This document shows, in pieces, positions 25,771-42,069 of a DNA stretch of 64,000 bases. The DNA lies in NCBI GenBank assembly GCA_963082875.1, contig OY720099.1, forward strand, positions 3,906,001 to 3,970,000. Reading direction: 5' to 3'. Source of the DNA: Corella eumyota. Taxonomy: Eukaryota; Chordata; Ascidiacea; Phlebobranchia; Corellidae. The position numbers and the translations under genes are program-made. The first letter of the stretch is position 1, and each line of letters opens with the position of its first letter. The notes under the pieces are model-generated. The model made no database searches. It was not told the origin of the DNA and saw only the letters and a list, made by a program, of their open reading frames with translations.

Positions 25771-27249
25771 TTATTTTTTCTTTTTCCACTCAAAATATTG
25801 GCAGTTGGCTTCCTTGTTAGATCTGTGTCCTTCAGGCCTTGCACAACAGTAAAATTGGCGTCCCAAATTCAACCCTTCTTTTTTAACTGTTCTTAAATTA
25901 CATGGCTCTTTGTGCCCAGTACATAGAGGCGGCGGGTCCGGTCCTTTTAACACATTTTTCCAAAACAAAGCTGACTCCGTAGATTTAGAGTTAGATTTTT
26001 TTATTTTAATTTTTTCAAATGGTTTGGTAGTAAAAATATTTGGTATTATTTTTTCTTGCGGTTTTTCTGGCTTTGCTGTTTTAACAAAATGAGATAACGT
26101 CGACTGCTTACTTTGCAATTTCTTTTGTTTTAGTTTTGTATTTGGTAAGGTATCAATCTTTTTTCGCTTACTTGGTTGCAAATAGTCTTGATTTTTGGCA
26201 AACATTGTTAGACCATCGCTTTTCTGATTGTTTTTACCAAAATAATTAGATAATTTTTGCTGTTGTTTTTGCCCAAATTCAGCAATATAACATGTACAAA
26301 GAGGTGGTAATTTTTTTGAAGGTATTATTTCACAGTCAAGGGTTGCATAAACTGGGCAGTGGTCGGAACCCATAAAATCTGTCATAATCTCACATGATTT
26401 TAAAAAGGCTTTCAAAAAAATATCGACAAATATGTAGTCAATGCGTGTGCCATAATTGGTCTGTCGTGCCCTATTTGAAGTGCACCAGCAAGTGAACATT
26501 TCACGTTTTTTCGGATAAAAATATCGAAATGAATCAATAAATTTTAATATGTTACTGTCATCAGAGTTTGCAACATCATTATTTTTTTTAAGTTTTGAGT
26601 AGTCTCCTTTGTTGTATAGAAGGGAGTCCAACCATAACCTACCAGGGTTATCATAGAACAACATTGGGTCATTTGGATCGCAGTGATCAATCTGCCGATG
26701 AGATGTATTAACATCACCTAAAATTATCACAAAAAATTTGTTTTTTACATAATCTTTAGCACGTGCTTCAAGAATTGAATAAAAATCAAGTTTAAATTGT
26801 TTTCTGTCTTCTTTTTCGGGATCAGCTCTTGGGCAATAAACATTTATGATCGCTAGTTTTGTTTTTTCTACATTCGCGCTATTTTTAATTTCATGTTCAG
26901 TGATTATAGTGCGACCTTCACGATTAAGTTCAAGCATTCTCTCGCTAGAAAATGGTTGATTGTTTTTATCTTTGGCATTATTATCCACAACATCTAATGT
27001 ATCATAAGCATTAAAAGGTGCAAATGCTTTTTTACAATATGTCGCCACACCAGAGTAGCCTTGCCGAGTTTGAGAATAACTAAAAAATGACACATAGCCG
27101 TCAATTAATGCAACATCACTCTCAAGTTGATCGCGAGTAACTTTAGTTTCTTGAAGACAAATAATATCAGCTTCAAGTGAATCAAGAACTTGCTTTAATG
27201 GATTTTTTGTTGCTCGAATACCGTTAATATTCCAAGTTACAATTTTCAT
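25771..27249 (-). CDS. APEX2: AP endonuclease 2
   Basis: A single exon encodes 492 residues (the human protein is of similar size), starting MKIVTWNINGIRATK. The exonuclease III-type fold shows Glu34 (CLQET), Asp179/Asn181 (GDVNTSH), the RIDYIFV strand near 270 and the SDH motif at 295-297, all expected catalytic or metal-binding positions. Two PCNA-interacting-like boxes follow in the linker: QQKLSNYF (330-337) and QSTLSHFV (382-389). A C-terminal GRF zinc finger (about 435-488; PPLCTGHKEPC, RQFYCCARP, NCQYFEW) binds single-stranded DNA in the family. The enzyme has AP endonuclease and 3'-5' exonuclease/phosphodiesterase activity and acts in the nucleus with PCNA. It is intronless although vertebrate APEX2 has introns. 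Confidence 0.96.
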   Translation of the reverse strand: MKIVTWNINGIRATKNPLKQVLDSLEADIICLQETKVTRDQLESDVALIDGYVSFFSYSQTRQGYSGVATYCKKAFAPFNAYDTLDVVDNNAKDKNNQPFSSERMLELNREGRTIITEHEIKNSANVEKTKLAIINVYCPRADPEKEDRKQFKLDFYSILEARAKDYVKNKFFVIILGDVNTSHRQIDHCDPNDPMLFYDNPGRLWLDSLLYNKGDYSKLKKNNDVANSDDSNILKFIDSFRYFYPKKREMFTCWCTSNRARQTNYGTRIDYIFVDIFLKAFLKSCEIMTDFMGSDHCPVYATLDCEIIPSKKLPPLCTCYIAEFGQKQQQKLSNYFGKNNQKSDGLTMFAKNQDYLQPSKRKKIDTLPNTKLKQKKLQSKQSTLSHFVKTAKPEKPQEKIIPNIFTTKPFEKIKIKKSNSKSTESALFWKNVLKGPDPPPLCTGHKEPCNLRTVKKEGLNLGRQFYCCARPEGHRSNKEANCQYFEWKKKK

Positions 27250-28172
27250 AATGTAAAAATTTAGTTTGATACAAAAGAGAAAATAAAAAATGAAAAAATA
27301 TATTTTATGCCACCATTTTAATTTTGAACAAAATATATACTTCTAAACAGCTAAATCGTAAATGTTAGCAAAAAAAGTATTTAAAAATGCATAAAACATA
27401 AAACAAGAAAACTATTTTGTTGTAATGGATTTGGTTTGATGTCGAAACAAATACGATTTACAAAAAAAAACATTAAAAATATAATAATAATGTTGTCTGA
27501 AAATTTAAACTTCGTTTCCACAAATGGGAATTTTTTATTGGTACCAGAAAAAGAAAAGATGACCGACTTACAATGTGGAATAAAAACATGGCACTTAATT
27601 TAAAATACGACATACCAAAAAATTAAATGTATAGCTAAATAAAAAATAAATGTGTTACTATGCTCCTTAATTACTAATTAGGAAGTTTAACACTTTAAAC
27701 CGGGAACCATGTGGGAACCATTTACTTTACACGTGTGTTTGGTTTGTGTACAAGCGTGTTGCGTGTTATAAAACTGTAAATGGGAAAGTATTTACGTAAT
27801 TTGGTTTAATAAAAGGTATGTGTGTTTGTTAAGTTTAGGCTAAACGTACTTTTAACTATTTCAGACAATAATACCCCGTTTTATCCATAACTGTAAGTCG
27901 TTAATTAATTTATTACCAGCCCAACCAAACGTGGTATGGTTAACGCACCAATCACTTATTTAAGATCTTGTTACGACTTGAAAGCAGGGAGAATTAAACT
28001 AATATTTGGTCTTAGCCAGTGCTTAACAATAAGGCCACAATGCCAGATGACTACCCTGTTTTGGCCATTTTTGTATTGTTTTTATGTATTTTTATTGTTG
28101 ACATATAAAAAAATCTGTATTGCATCTCTAGATTAATAAAATTTGTGTTTATGTATAATTTATAATAACAAC
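27250..28172. promoter_or_regulatory. Divergent APEX2/DDX10 intergenic region
   Basis: About 920 bp between two head-to-head genes, so it should hold both promoters. A degenerate antisense SINE-like tract is visible around 27970-28045 (GAAAGCAGGGAGAATTAAAC). I recognise no clear core promoter motif. Confidence 0.45.
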
Positions 28173-30341
28173 ATGTCTGAAAAAGCAATTGCAAAAAGTG
28201 ATTTCCTTAAATGGAAGAAAAACAAAAAGAAAACAAAGGTAAATGGCAACCAGAAGAAAGTTTTTCCAAACTCAAAAAAACAATGGCAGCAGCAAGGAGC
28301 AAAAATTAAAGAACTTGAAGATCAATATGAGAAAGTTAACGAAAAAGATTTGGAAACCTTTGAAGACTTTCCTTTATCATTAAAAACAAAAGCGGGGCTT
28401 CGTAAGGCTGGTTTTACGAAACCCACTGCTATACAAAAAGCATCAATTATCATGGGTCTTAAATCGAAGGATATTTTGGGTGCTGCAAAAACTGGTTCTG
28501 GTAAAACACTTGCGTTTTTGGTCCCCATACTAGAATGTCTGTATCGGCATAGTTGGAATTCGATTGATGGGCCAGGAGCGTTGGTTATTTCCCCTACACG
28601 AGAATTGGCCTTTCAAACATTTGAGGTTCTCCAAAAAATCGGATGCAAGCATAACTTTTCAGCAGGTTTAGTTATCGGAGGAAAGAATATTGAAGATGAA
28701 GCTGTTAATATTTCCAAAACTAATATAGTGATCTGTACTCCTGGGCGCTTATTGGAGCATATGGACAAAACTTCATATTTTCGTTTAACGAATTTAAAAA
28801 TTCTGGTTTTAGACGAAGCAGATAGAATTCTTGACATGGGTTTTTCGACAACTATCAATGCCATCCTAGAAAATCTGCCAACTGAAAAACAAACTTTGTT
28901 ATTTTCTGCAACACAAACAAAATCCGTAAAAGATTTGGCTCGATTAAGTCTTGTTGATCCTATGTATGTTTCAGTCCATGCGGATGCCCGGCATAGTACA
29001 CCAAACTCATTAGCCCAGAGGTATATCGTATGCCCTTTAAGCGAAAAAATTAGCTTATTGTATTCATTTATCCGAAACCATATTAAATCAAAAACTCTCG
29101 TCTTTGTCACCAGTTGCAAACAGGCACAATATTTATTCACTTTGTTTTGTCGGTTACGGCCTGGCGTGCCAATTCTGCACTTACATGGAAAACTAAACCA
29201 GATTCGAAGAATGGCAGTCTATCAGGAATTTGTTCGAAAAAAGTTTGCAGTTTTAATTGCCACCGATATTGCTGCGAGGGGTTTAGATTTTCCTTCTATT
29301 GATTGGGTTCTTCAGTTAGACTGTCCTGAGGATGCTGATACTTATATTCATAGGGTTGGTAGAACTGCAAGATTTAACGGGAATGGTAATGCCCTATTAG
29401 TTTTGCTACCTTCCGAACAGCAAGGAATTTTAGCCGAACTCGAAACTTCCAAAGTACCCATCGAAAAATCTACCATTAACATGAAAAAGTTAACTAAAGT
29501 AGATGCAAAAATCCAATCCTTTTGTGCAGAAGATAAAGAGCTTAAAGAAAGAGCCCAGCGCTGCTTTGTTTCTTATATTCGGTCAATTCATTTAATGAAA
29601 AACAAGTCAATTTTTCAGGTTAAGGAATTGCCTTTGGAAGAATTTTCAGCGTCATTAGGTTTGGCCATACCACCAAGAGTAAGATTCTTACAAAGGCATA
29701 ACAAGCAAGTTGCTCTTAACAAAGGCAAACAAGAACCCCAAAAGCAAGAACAAACAAGTGAATTTCATATAAGTGATGACGACGATGATTTGTTTAACAT
29801 TAAACCAGTCCCAGCTGAAGAAATTCCAAAAATTTTGGAGAAACTGGAGGCACCAGTCGTTACAACGAAGAAGACAAAATCAAAAGCAGCTATTGCCCGT
29901 CAGTTACTGCGAAAAGGCAGAACAGTAAATCAGAAAATTTTGTTTAATGAAGAAGGTGAAATTAAGGAAGCAATGCCACCAATGCTTGGTCACACAGAAT
30001 CAAGCGAATACAATCTTGAAAAAGCTAAAGTTGAAATGCAGGAGAGGGATTTGACAGACAGGGAAAAACACCGCAACAAAATAAAGGCTCGTCATAAGGA
30101 GTTGCGACAAAAAGCAAAAGAGAAGAGACGGATAGAGAATGAACTTAAAAAGAGAAAGGAACAGGATTCAGAGGATGAATTTCAAGTGGAATTAGGGCGA
30201 GACTCTGATGATATTAGTGAAGATGACGAACCTTCAACTAAAAGAAGACATGACAATTTTGAAGATCAGGAAGTTAAACCCAATACATTAAGCCTACAAG
30301 AAAATGAAGATCTTGCTCTGAATTTGCTGAAAATGAAATAA
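28173..30341 (+). CDS. DDX10: DEAD-box RNA helicase DDX10
   Basis: A single exon of 722 residues starting at the ATG MSEKAIAKSDFLKWKKNKK. Motifs in order: Q motif (FTKPTAIQ, about 81-88), Walker A AAKTGSGKT (104-112), PTREL (141-145), TPGR, DEAD (214-217), SAT (245-247), a helicase C domain with ARGLDFPSIDWV, and HRVGRTAR. The DUF4217-type region (RCFVSYIRSI) follows. The C-terminal third is highly charged, with acidic (SDDDDDLF, DSDDISEDDE) and Lys/Arg-rich coiled segments and QLLRKGRTVNQK. This order matches DDX10/Hca4 (Dbp4), a nucleolar helicase needed for U14 snoRNA release and 18S rRNA processing. It is shorter than human DDX10 (875 aa), mainly in the tail. It is intronless, unlike the vertebrate gene, and divergent from APEX2. 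Confidence 0.95.
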   Translation: MSEKAIAKSDFLKWKKNKKKTKVNGNQKKVFPNSKKQWQQQGAKIKELEDQYEKVNEKDLETFEDFPLSLKTKAGLRKAGFTKPTAIQKASIIMGLKSKDILGAAKTGSGKTLAFLVPILECLYRHSWNSIDGPGALVISPTRELAFQTFEVLQKIGCKHNFSAGLVIGGKNIEDEAVNISKTNIVICTPGRLLEHMDKTSYFRLTNLKILVLDEADRILDMGFSTTINAILENLPTEKQTLLFSATQTKSVKDLARLSLVDPMYVSVHADARHSTPNSLAQRYIVCPLSEKISLLYSFIRNHIKSKTLVFVTSCKQAQYLFTLFCRLRPGVPILHLHGKLNQIRRMAVYQEFVRKKFAVLIATDIAARGLDFPSIDWVLQLDCPEDADTYIHRVGRTARFNGNGNALLVLLPSEQQGILAELETSKVPIEKSTINMKKLTKVDAKIQSFCAEDKELKERAQRCFVSYIRSIHLMKNKSIFQVKELPLEEFSASLGLAIPPRVRFLQRHNKQVALNKGKQEPQKQEQTSEFHISDDDDDLFNIKPVPAEEIPKILEKLEAPVVTTKKTKSKAAIARQLLRKGRTVNQKILFNEEGEIKEAMPPMLGHTESSEYNLEKAKVEMQERDLTDREKHRNKIKARHKELRQKAKEKRRIENELKKRKEQDSEDEFQVELGRDSDDISEDDEPSTKRRHDNFEDQEVKPNTLSLQENEDLALNLLKMK

Positions 30342-30404
30342 TTTTCATAATCTTTACCTGGATATGTAAAGAAAACAAATTAATATTTACTTTAAAAATT
30401 ATTA

Positions 30405-30410
30405 AATAAA
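30405..30410 (+). terminator. Poly(A) signal of DDX10
   Basis: AATAAA about 65 bp after the DDX10 stop codon. Confidence 0.55.
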
Positions 30411-30818
30411 TACATTGATTAAAAGCAGATTTAATATATAAATTAAAATGTATTACACACATTCATATTATATTGGCATTTTTGTCCATTAAATAAAAAA
30501 AGGAAAAATAATTTCAGATTACATAATAATCGTTTTTTATTAAAAAAAATATGTTACATTTTTTGGGGGTCAGGTTGTAATTTTTGTAGATTTAAATACA
30601 ATTAAAAAACATTTGTTGATGCTATTAATTATTCAATGTTATTTTATTAATACAGTTAATAGACTAAAGTATAAAAAACTTTTCAAAAACAAACAAACAG
30701 CTCTTTACAACATATAACAAAAAACACTAGAATACTACATACATTTATGTATTACTGTTGAAACCAAAAAGCAATTTATTGGTTTACAACTTTATGTGAT
30801 ATAAGAATAATAACTTAG

Positions 30819-32592
30819 TCATTCATTTACAATCTCAACTCTCGACAATATAGCCTTTACATGATTATAGAAGTGCAACCTTAGAAAAGTTCGGTACATT
30901 TGGACTTTACGTTAAGCAAAATAAAATGAAAGAAAAATAATAAGTAAGTAAGGTAGAATGTTTTGTAACCTGCAAGTTGGTTTACCCATTTCCAACTTCA
31001 TATATTATAAATTCAATCTATAAAGTAAAATTACAGGGTATTTAAGTATAAGGATAGTTCAAGTAGTGCTGGTTTTTTAAAATAAAATATCTACTAACAT
31101 TGGCCTTTTATTATTTAACAATAGTTAAAAGCTTGACCTATGGTCAAAATTTTTAATTGTAAGAACATTGTTGCAACTCTTTACTAATATTTTACAGCGA
31201 TAATTTACCCACAAACTACAAATGGCAGTTTTTTTTTGTAAGCCTATAAATTACATACTTATTGTCCATCAAGCTCTATTATGATATGTTTATTATGTTT
31301 ATTGCATATTAGTACTGAGACAGTAAACACATTTTTTAATTCACTAAACAATACGCTCTATATTCGTATAAAAAATGTAAAATTTATGCCAGAATCAATT
31401 TGTATATTTTTATTTATTTAAAAATACTTACTGAGCGTAGTCCAGATTCAAACGGATCTCGCATAACAACTGCGCATGGAGCGTAAACTTTTTTATTTTG
31501 TTCGTCAATATATTTTGAAGCTTTATTTAAAACCTTAAAAAAAAAATTTTATTTATATATATTTTTTTAATTAAAATGAAAATTTTTTTAAAAAAAGTTT
31601 ATAACATTTTTTACGAACCAAATTAACAACAAAATAAAAGGTTAACCTTTAGTAAAATTAAAACATGACATAAGCAAAATAGAAAAGCCAAATTTTGTTA
31701 ACCTTTACCTTTTTATAATGACTTTCTCTGCATAATAATAAAAGATATCCAGTTAAACAAGCCAGACAACCTTCGCAGTAAGTAGCAGGAGATATTTCTT
31801 CTGCTTTAGCATAGAATTCGTTAAGTTTGCAGATTGTGTCTTCAAAATCATCTCGATTTACCTAAATGAAATTCCAATTCTATAAATTTTGGTTTTCAAT
31901 GCAAGAAGACCAGCTTTACATTCTCATAAAAGATAAGTGGTTAGTAGTATAGTACACTTGGCTTTAATACATAAGGCCCTTGGTTTAATTTCCCCCATTT
32001 TGATGCTATAGTGCCCTTAAATAAGGTGCTATAAATAGTAAAAACAAAGCTGGACCAAATACCAATAGGAAAATTAATTATCCAAAAATATCCCAAACCG
32101 CCAAAGCCAATTTGAGACACCGTTAGAGTGACTGAATGTATTAAAATATTGCTGTACATGTGTAGCCCACACACTTCTAAAAATCAACCTGATGAGTTAG
32201 TGAGTGGTTTAGGAATGAAGTAAGCAGGGTAGATAACAAAATAAATATACTACAACGTTTGTCATATTTCTTATGCTTAGATTAACAATTAAAATAAAAG
32301 GATAACATTCGTTAGGCAAACTGCCTGACTGAAAGCTTGTTTATTGGAATTACATTTTACATAATAATTTATGTAAGAAATACTAAAAATCATCACTTTT
32401 ATAAATTTAACAAAAATTGTCTTGAAGTTATGAAACTAAAAAAAAAAAATTTAGGCAATTTTTTCAAAAAAACTTTACCCGATCGTCTAATTCTTCTGGT
32501 AATTTAGTTTGAAATCTAACAACCATTCCATCAGTATAATCTCTTTGTACAAACACACGCTTTTTCACAGGTCGGTCTTCAAACATTTGCAT
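30819..32592 (-). CDS. GOLGA7: Golgin A7 (GCP16), palmitoyltransferase cofactor
   Basis: Exon 1 starts at 32592 (MQMFEDRPVKKRVFVQRDYT, ending EELDDRV). Exon 2 (31862-31708) has FEDTICKLNEFYAKAEE and CEGCLACLTGYLLLLC. Exon 3 (31535-31430) has KYIDEQNKKVYAPCAVVMRD and FESGLR. Exon 4 is most likely near 30854-30819 (RVEIVNE, stop 30819-30821). The Cys pair in EGCLACL corresponds to the palmitoylated cysteines of human GOLGA7, and an extra Cys (YCEGC rather than YLEGC) precedes it. GOLGA7 forms the Golgi complex with ZDHHC9 that palmitoylates Ras proteins. The last exon is the least certain part because it is short and separated by a roughly 570-bp intron. A SINE sits in intron 1. Confidence 0.87.
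31928..32170 (+). mobile_element. Degenerate tRNA-SINE
   Basis: In GOLGA7 intron 1. TGGTTAGTAGTATAGTACAC head, TTGGTTTAATTTCCCCC in place of the B box, ATAAGGTGCTATAAATAGTA body and ATATCCCAAACCGCCAAAG. Confidence 0.65.
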
Positions 32593-33205
32593 GTTTAAGG
32601 TTTTGTAAAGTCGTCGAAACCACTAACCGACTTCAAAATTCTCAAAAACTTTATAATTAATGTCAACAAAACAAATTACAACTTACGGCAATAGGAATCG
32701 TGACTCAATGTGCCCGATAGAGGATGTAACCTAACATTCTTAACTTTGAAAACATTATAAGAAACTATTTAAAGCATCAAATAAAAATATGTTTGCAATT
32801 GAATTTTAGTTCTTTAATAAGAATATTATTGACAAAATCCAAAATATTTTCATGATGTCATTGACTATACCCTCTTATCAAAAAATTGGCTACCTCCTGT
32901 TACCAAAAAACTGTTTTAGAATAAATTAACTGTCTTGTTATTAAAGGACTGCACTATTACAAGTTAAGGTTAAAATATTTCTTTTAGTTAAACATTACTA
33001 GCAAAACCCTAAAGTTACTAGGATATTAACAAACAAGCAAAAAAATCTACAATATATTAACCAAAATTTTAAATTTATTTACAATCACCATATTTCAAAT
33101 TTAGTTTATTAAGCCAAAACCAATAATTTATTAATAGAAGATTAGTTTTAAACAATTAAGGGTTAGATAAATGTACAGCAGCAACAAAGTGTATTCAAAT
33201 CCAGT
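32593..33205. other. GOLGA7 upstream / METAP2 (copy A) downstream spacer
   Basis: AT-rich sequence of about 610 bp with no recognisable exon or repeat. It must contain the GOLGA7 promoter and the 3' UTR of METAP2 copy A. Confidence 0.45.
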
Positions 33206-35916
<2,711 letters not shown>

Positions 35917-36448
35917 GATGCCATTTAAATAATCCAAAATGCAAAGCCATTCAAATAATTAAGAATGTACTTGGGTTAAAAGGCTGAGTATGTTTTTAAT
36001 CTAGAAGGACGGCGCCATTAAAGAATAATATTTTTATCAAAACGTTTTTTTGTCAAAACGAGTTTCGTGAACAAAATAAATTATTACCTACCTAAATAGA
36101 GATCGTAACTCAATGTGTTTCACAATATAAACTAAACTCTTTTCATTATAAAAATTGATTATACAAACTTACATAAGGTATAAACATATTTTTATATAAA
36201 AGAAAAACAAAAACAACAATATAATCCAACTTGTTTTAAAAGCAACACCCATCAACCGAAACCTAAATATATTTTATGACGTCATTTACTAATGTAAGAC
36301 TAAAACCTCTACTCGGATGTCTTTATTTTGAGAAGGGTGATAGAGTGACAGAGCACGTTTTTGAAACTGCCATTTAATTATTTAAATTAACCCATTTTGA
36401 ATACCCACTTTGTTTTTTTTAAATAAGTTTGATTATTTAAACGGCATC
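35917..36448. promoter_or_regulatory. Bidirectional spacer between METAP2 copies
   Basis: About 530 bp shared by the two divergent METAP2 genes. Similarity between the copies extends a little upstream of each ATG (GATTATTTAAA.GGCATC). It contains a GC-rich GGCGCCATT at about 36011 and a perfect CRE at 36277-36284. It should carry both promoters. Confidence 0.55.
36277..36284. promoter_or_regulatory. Palindromic CRE between METAP2 copies
   Basis: TGACGTCA, in the shared 5' region of the METAP2 pair, about 165 bp from the copy B start and 360 bp from the copy A start. Confidence 0.4.
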
Positions 36449-39352
<2,904 letters not shown>

Positions 39353-39663
39353 ACTGACTTTAAGCTCTGTATATACATCTAACCCTTGATTGTTTATAAA
39401 AAACGCAAATAAGTCTGTTAATATTAAATATATTCAATATTGCGGAAAAATATACAACTTTTGGAACACAATTGTAATAAAATTTCGAACAATAAATGGG
39501 CGTAAATACTAATGTGAATTTTAGTACTTTAAAACTAAAACAGAAACTAGATTAAATTAGTCACCAGGAAATAAAGATTACGTGTTATTTTCACGTGTTA
39601 CACGTAGTAAGGCAAATCTTACTTGTCTATTTTACTTTTTTGGGCGTGTGTTATTTGACAAAT

Positions 39664-40407
39664 TTATTTTGAATTATTGTGCTTCATTTTCCAATCGATT
39701 ATATCAGTCCATTCTTTCATGTCATCACCCGAGTTTGCCGAAAAGTACCAGGTGCGGTTCGGAAATTCAAGGTAAAAACAATTACTTTTCCCGGGTATGT
39801 CACAGTAGGCCCATTTGAAACATTCCTCTAAGTTCAAAGTTTTTATTGGTCTTTCGGTGGACCGATTTTCAAAATAGCTGAACTCGTTTCGAACTACTAC
39901 AAACCATCTCGTTTTCCATGACTTAATACTACCACCTTGTTTTGTCAAAAATCCAGACTTCGAAGCCAGTGGAACTGCTTTGGTACTTTGTCTTAAATCG
40001 TCTAAAGTAGCGTCCATTTTAATAGTTGAGTGTAGCATCATAATTTCGTCGTAAGTGTCGGGCTCTCTAACGCAACACGGATAGGGATACTTTAACGTTA
40101 TTAAAGTACCTTGGTCAAAGTTTTTTGACAACGTTCCAGCTTGGCTACACAAGATGACTTGGTTTGCAAATACCTTTACCAGCTGCTCTATGCTGTCGAA
40201 CTCGGAGTAGGCAAACTTTATAACAGTTTTAGTCACTTCAATCTTGAAATGTTTAACGGCATCTCTGCCACGTACTGAGAGGCAAAAGTCGTTTGCTGAT
40301 CCACAAGCTTGCCTTGCCAAAAAACTACCTTCTCTACCATTTGCCATTAATAATGCCTCAGCCATATGTCTACTAATGTTTCCATGGTACCAATCCAGGT
40401 TTTCCAT
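39664..40407 (-). CDS. DAPP1: DAPP1/Bam32 SH2-PH adaptor
   Basis: A single exon of 247 residues starts MENLDWYHGNISRHMAEALL. The SH2 domain (about 5-108) has GSFLARQ with the phosphotyrosine-binding Arg32. Tyr119 in EPDTYDEI corresponds to the phosphorylated tyrosine between the domains of vertebrate DAPP1. The PH domain (about 149-245) has SGFLTKQGGSIKSWKTRWF, carrying the Lys/Arg pattern that binds PI(3,4,5)P3 and PI(3,4)P2. This SH2-then-PH layout and length match DAPP1 (human 280 aa, which has a longer N-terminus). It is a cytosolic adaptor recruited to the membrane after PI3-kinase activation. The SH2 domain has a small insert (GTLSKNFDQGTL). It is intronless although vertebrate DAPP1 has several introns, suggesting a retrocopy or intron loss. 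Reading frame and key residues are intact. Confidence 0.93.
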   Translation of the reverse strand: MENLDWYHGNISRHMAEALLMANGREGSFLARQACGSANDFCLSVRGRDAVKHFKIEVTKTVIKFAYSEFDSIEQLVKVFANQVILCSQAGTLSKNFDQGTLITLKYPYPCCVREPDTYDEIMMLHSTIKMDATLDDLRQSTKAVPLASKSGFLTKQGGSIKSWKTRWFVVVRNEFSYFENRSTERPIKTLNLEECFKWAYCDIPGKSNCFYLEFPNRTWYFSANSGDDMKEWTDIIDWKMKHNNSK

Positions 40408-41000
40408 GTTTTAAAAAGTTTTTATAAACACAAATCCAACCACTTGCAATAAGTAAAACGTTGTTCACGCGGAAGTAAAAGTAAGACTAGAGTAACAGCA
40501 CGATAAGAACACTGTTATTTTTATAGACAACTATGTGTTAGTCATACATGCATAAAACGATAGGACCAATAAGAGGTTTCCGAACATTGTGTGGGGTGGA
40601 AATACATCTTAATTACTTTGCTCAATATTGTTTTTATCATCCGGTAACTGATGGCTCACAACTTATTGGGACTTATGTGCAATTTGGAAAATATACGTTG
40701 CATTTATTTTATGATGATTTATATTGTCTTTAATACATAATAGTTATTGCTTTTATTTACAATTAATACTAACCTACGTTTTGTTTAAATTTGAAATTGT
40801 AATAAAATAAGACCGACAGCGTGGTGTAAAAAAAGGTAGTAAACTACAAAAAAATAATAATATTTTATTATTTGCAGGTGCAATAACTTTTTGATGTGTA
40901 ACAACTTGTCCAGTGAAATTAAAATACTTAAAAGAATTTCCAAATACAAACACAATTAGGTAACAACTGCGTTCCATTTTTGAATGGGTTTAAGAAAACG

Positions 41001-41114
41001 ACCACCATCTTTCTGCCAGAGAGCTGGCAGAGTGTAGCAGCGAATTTTGATTGGGCGGTGCTCATAAAAAATAGTGATTCCAAATATTTTTTAATCGTAC
41101 AACACAAAAAAGAA
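41001..41114 (+). repeat. Inverted-repeat arm, left
   Basis: ACCACCATCTTTCTGCCAGA followed by a core of more than 30 bp identical to the reverse complement of 41791-41875. The left arm carries about 30 extra bases between the two matching blocks. Confidence 0.75.
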
Positions 41115-41277
41115 CGGGGTAAAAATACCCAATTCTGTAAAAACAAATTAAAACCAAACCTAATATAAAATAAGTTAACAAGATTTTTAACAGTTCAAAT
41201 AAAAATAAAATTAAACAAAACATTAAAAATTGTCGCACGAGTGAACTTTTGTACTAAACTGAAATACGTGTTATCAC

Positions 41278-41285
41278 TGACGTCA
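41278..41285. promoter_or_regulatory. Palindromic CRE
   Basis: TGACGTCA, about 870 bp upstream of DAPP1 and inside the loop of the inverted repeat. A regulatory role is only inferred. Confidence 0.3.
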
Positions 41286-41790
41286 CATATTGAGTTTTAC
41301 ATATCTTGTCGCTCCAATTTATTTTACATATTTTTTTCAAAATAACATACTCAACCACGACATTCTTTAAAAAAGTGAAAAAATATAAGTGGTCAAATAC
41401 AGGTGTAAAATTGGATTTTGAAACAGTTTGGTGCACACGTTTGGAAATTACAAATTATATTTGATAGATAATTAACTTTACTGAATGTCCAGTTAAAAGA
41501 TACAAATGATTAGAGCGAGCCCGCACATATGATCTCAAAATAAGAAAGTGCCGTAAGATGTTATACGCATAAATGTTTGTGGTGCCTAATTATTCAAATT
41601 TATTTTACAAAATTATTACGCACCACAAATAGTAATTTAATAATTTATAATATCTAAGGGCGAATGTGCAATTATCCGCTGGGTCCCACCGCCACAATTT
41701 CAACTAATGTCTTACGACTTTAGCTTGAAGGGGGCGTGTCATAAACATTTGATAATGTGATACGGTGAAAAAGCGAAAATGCTTTTCAAT

Positions 41791-41875
41791 TTCTTTTGTG
41801 TATTGTACGATTAAAAAATATTTGGAATCACTATTTTTGTATGATTCTGCTACTCTCTGGCAGAAAGATGGTGGT
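41791..41875 (-). repeat. Inverted-repeat arm, right
   Basis: Reverse-complement partner of the left arm. The core ATAGTGATTCCAAATATTTT is identical in both, and both arms end at the same ACCACCATCTTTCTGCC. On the strand giving this core both arms read NSDSKYFLIVQ without a stop. Confidence 0.75.
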
Positions 41876-42069
41876 AGAAAATGTGTGCGGGTGCCATTGG
41901 AAACTAAAATGACAAGAAAGGTAAATTTAGAGTTTGTTCGAAACAAAGTATATAGTAAAAAAAATATTTTTAGTATTTAATTAACTAAAAAGCGTAACAA
42001 AACATTTATTATAACAATAATTGACTTATTTCCTGTAAGTCAGAAAGTCAAAAAATGACTTTTTTTTTG

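Noticed and set aside
28143-28172. Ten-residue N-terminal extension of DDX10
   Set aside because: It would start at TTG. The ATG at 28173 is the first usable start and gives the expected Lys-rich N-terminus.
28322-29140. Open frames antisense to DDX10
   Set aside because: They are shadows of the long DDX10 exon with no family resemblance or splice structure of their own.
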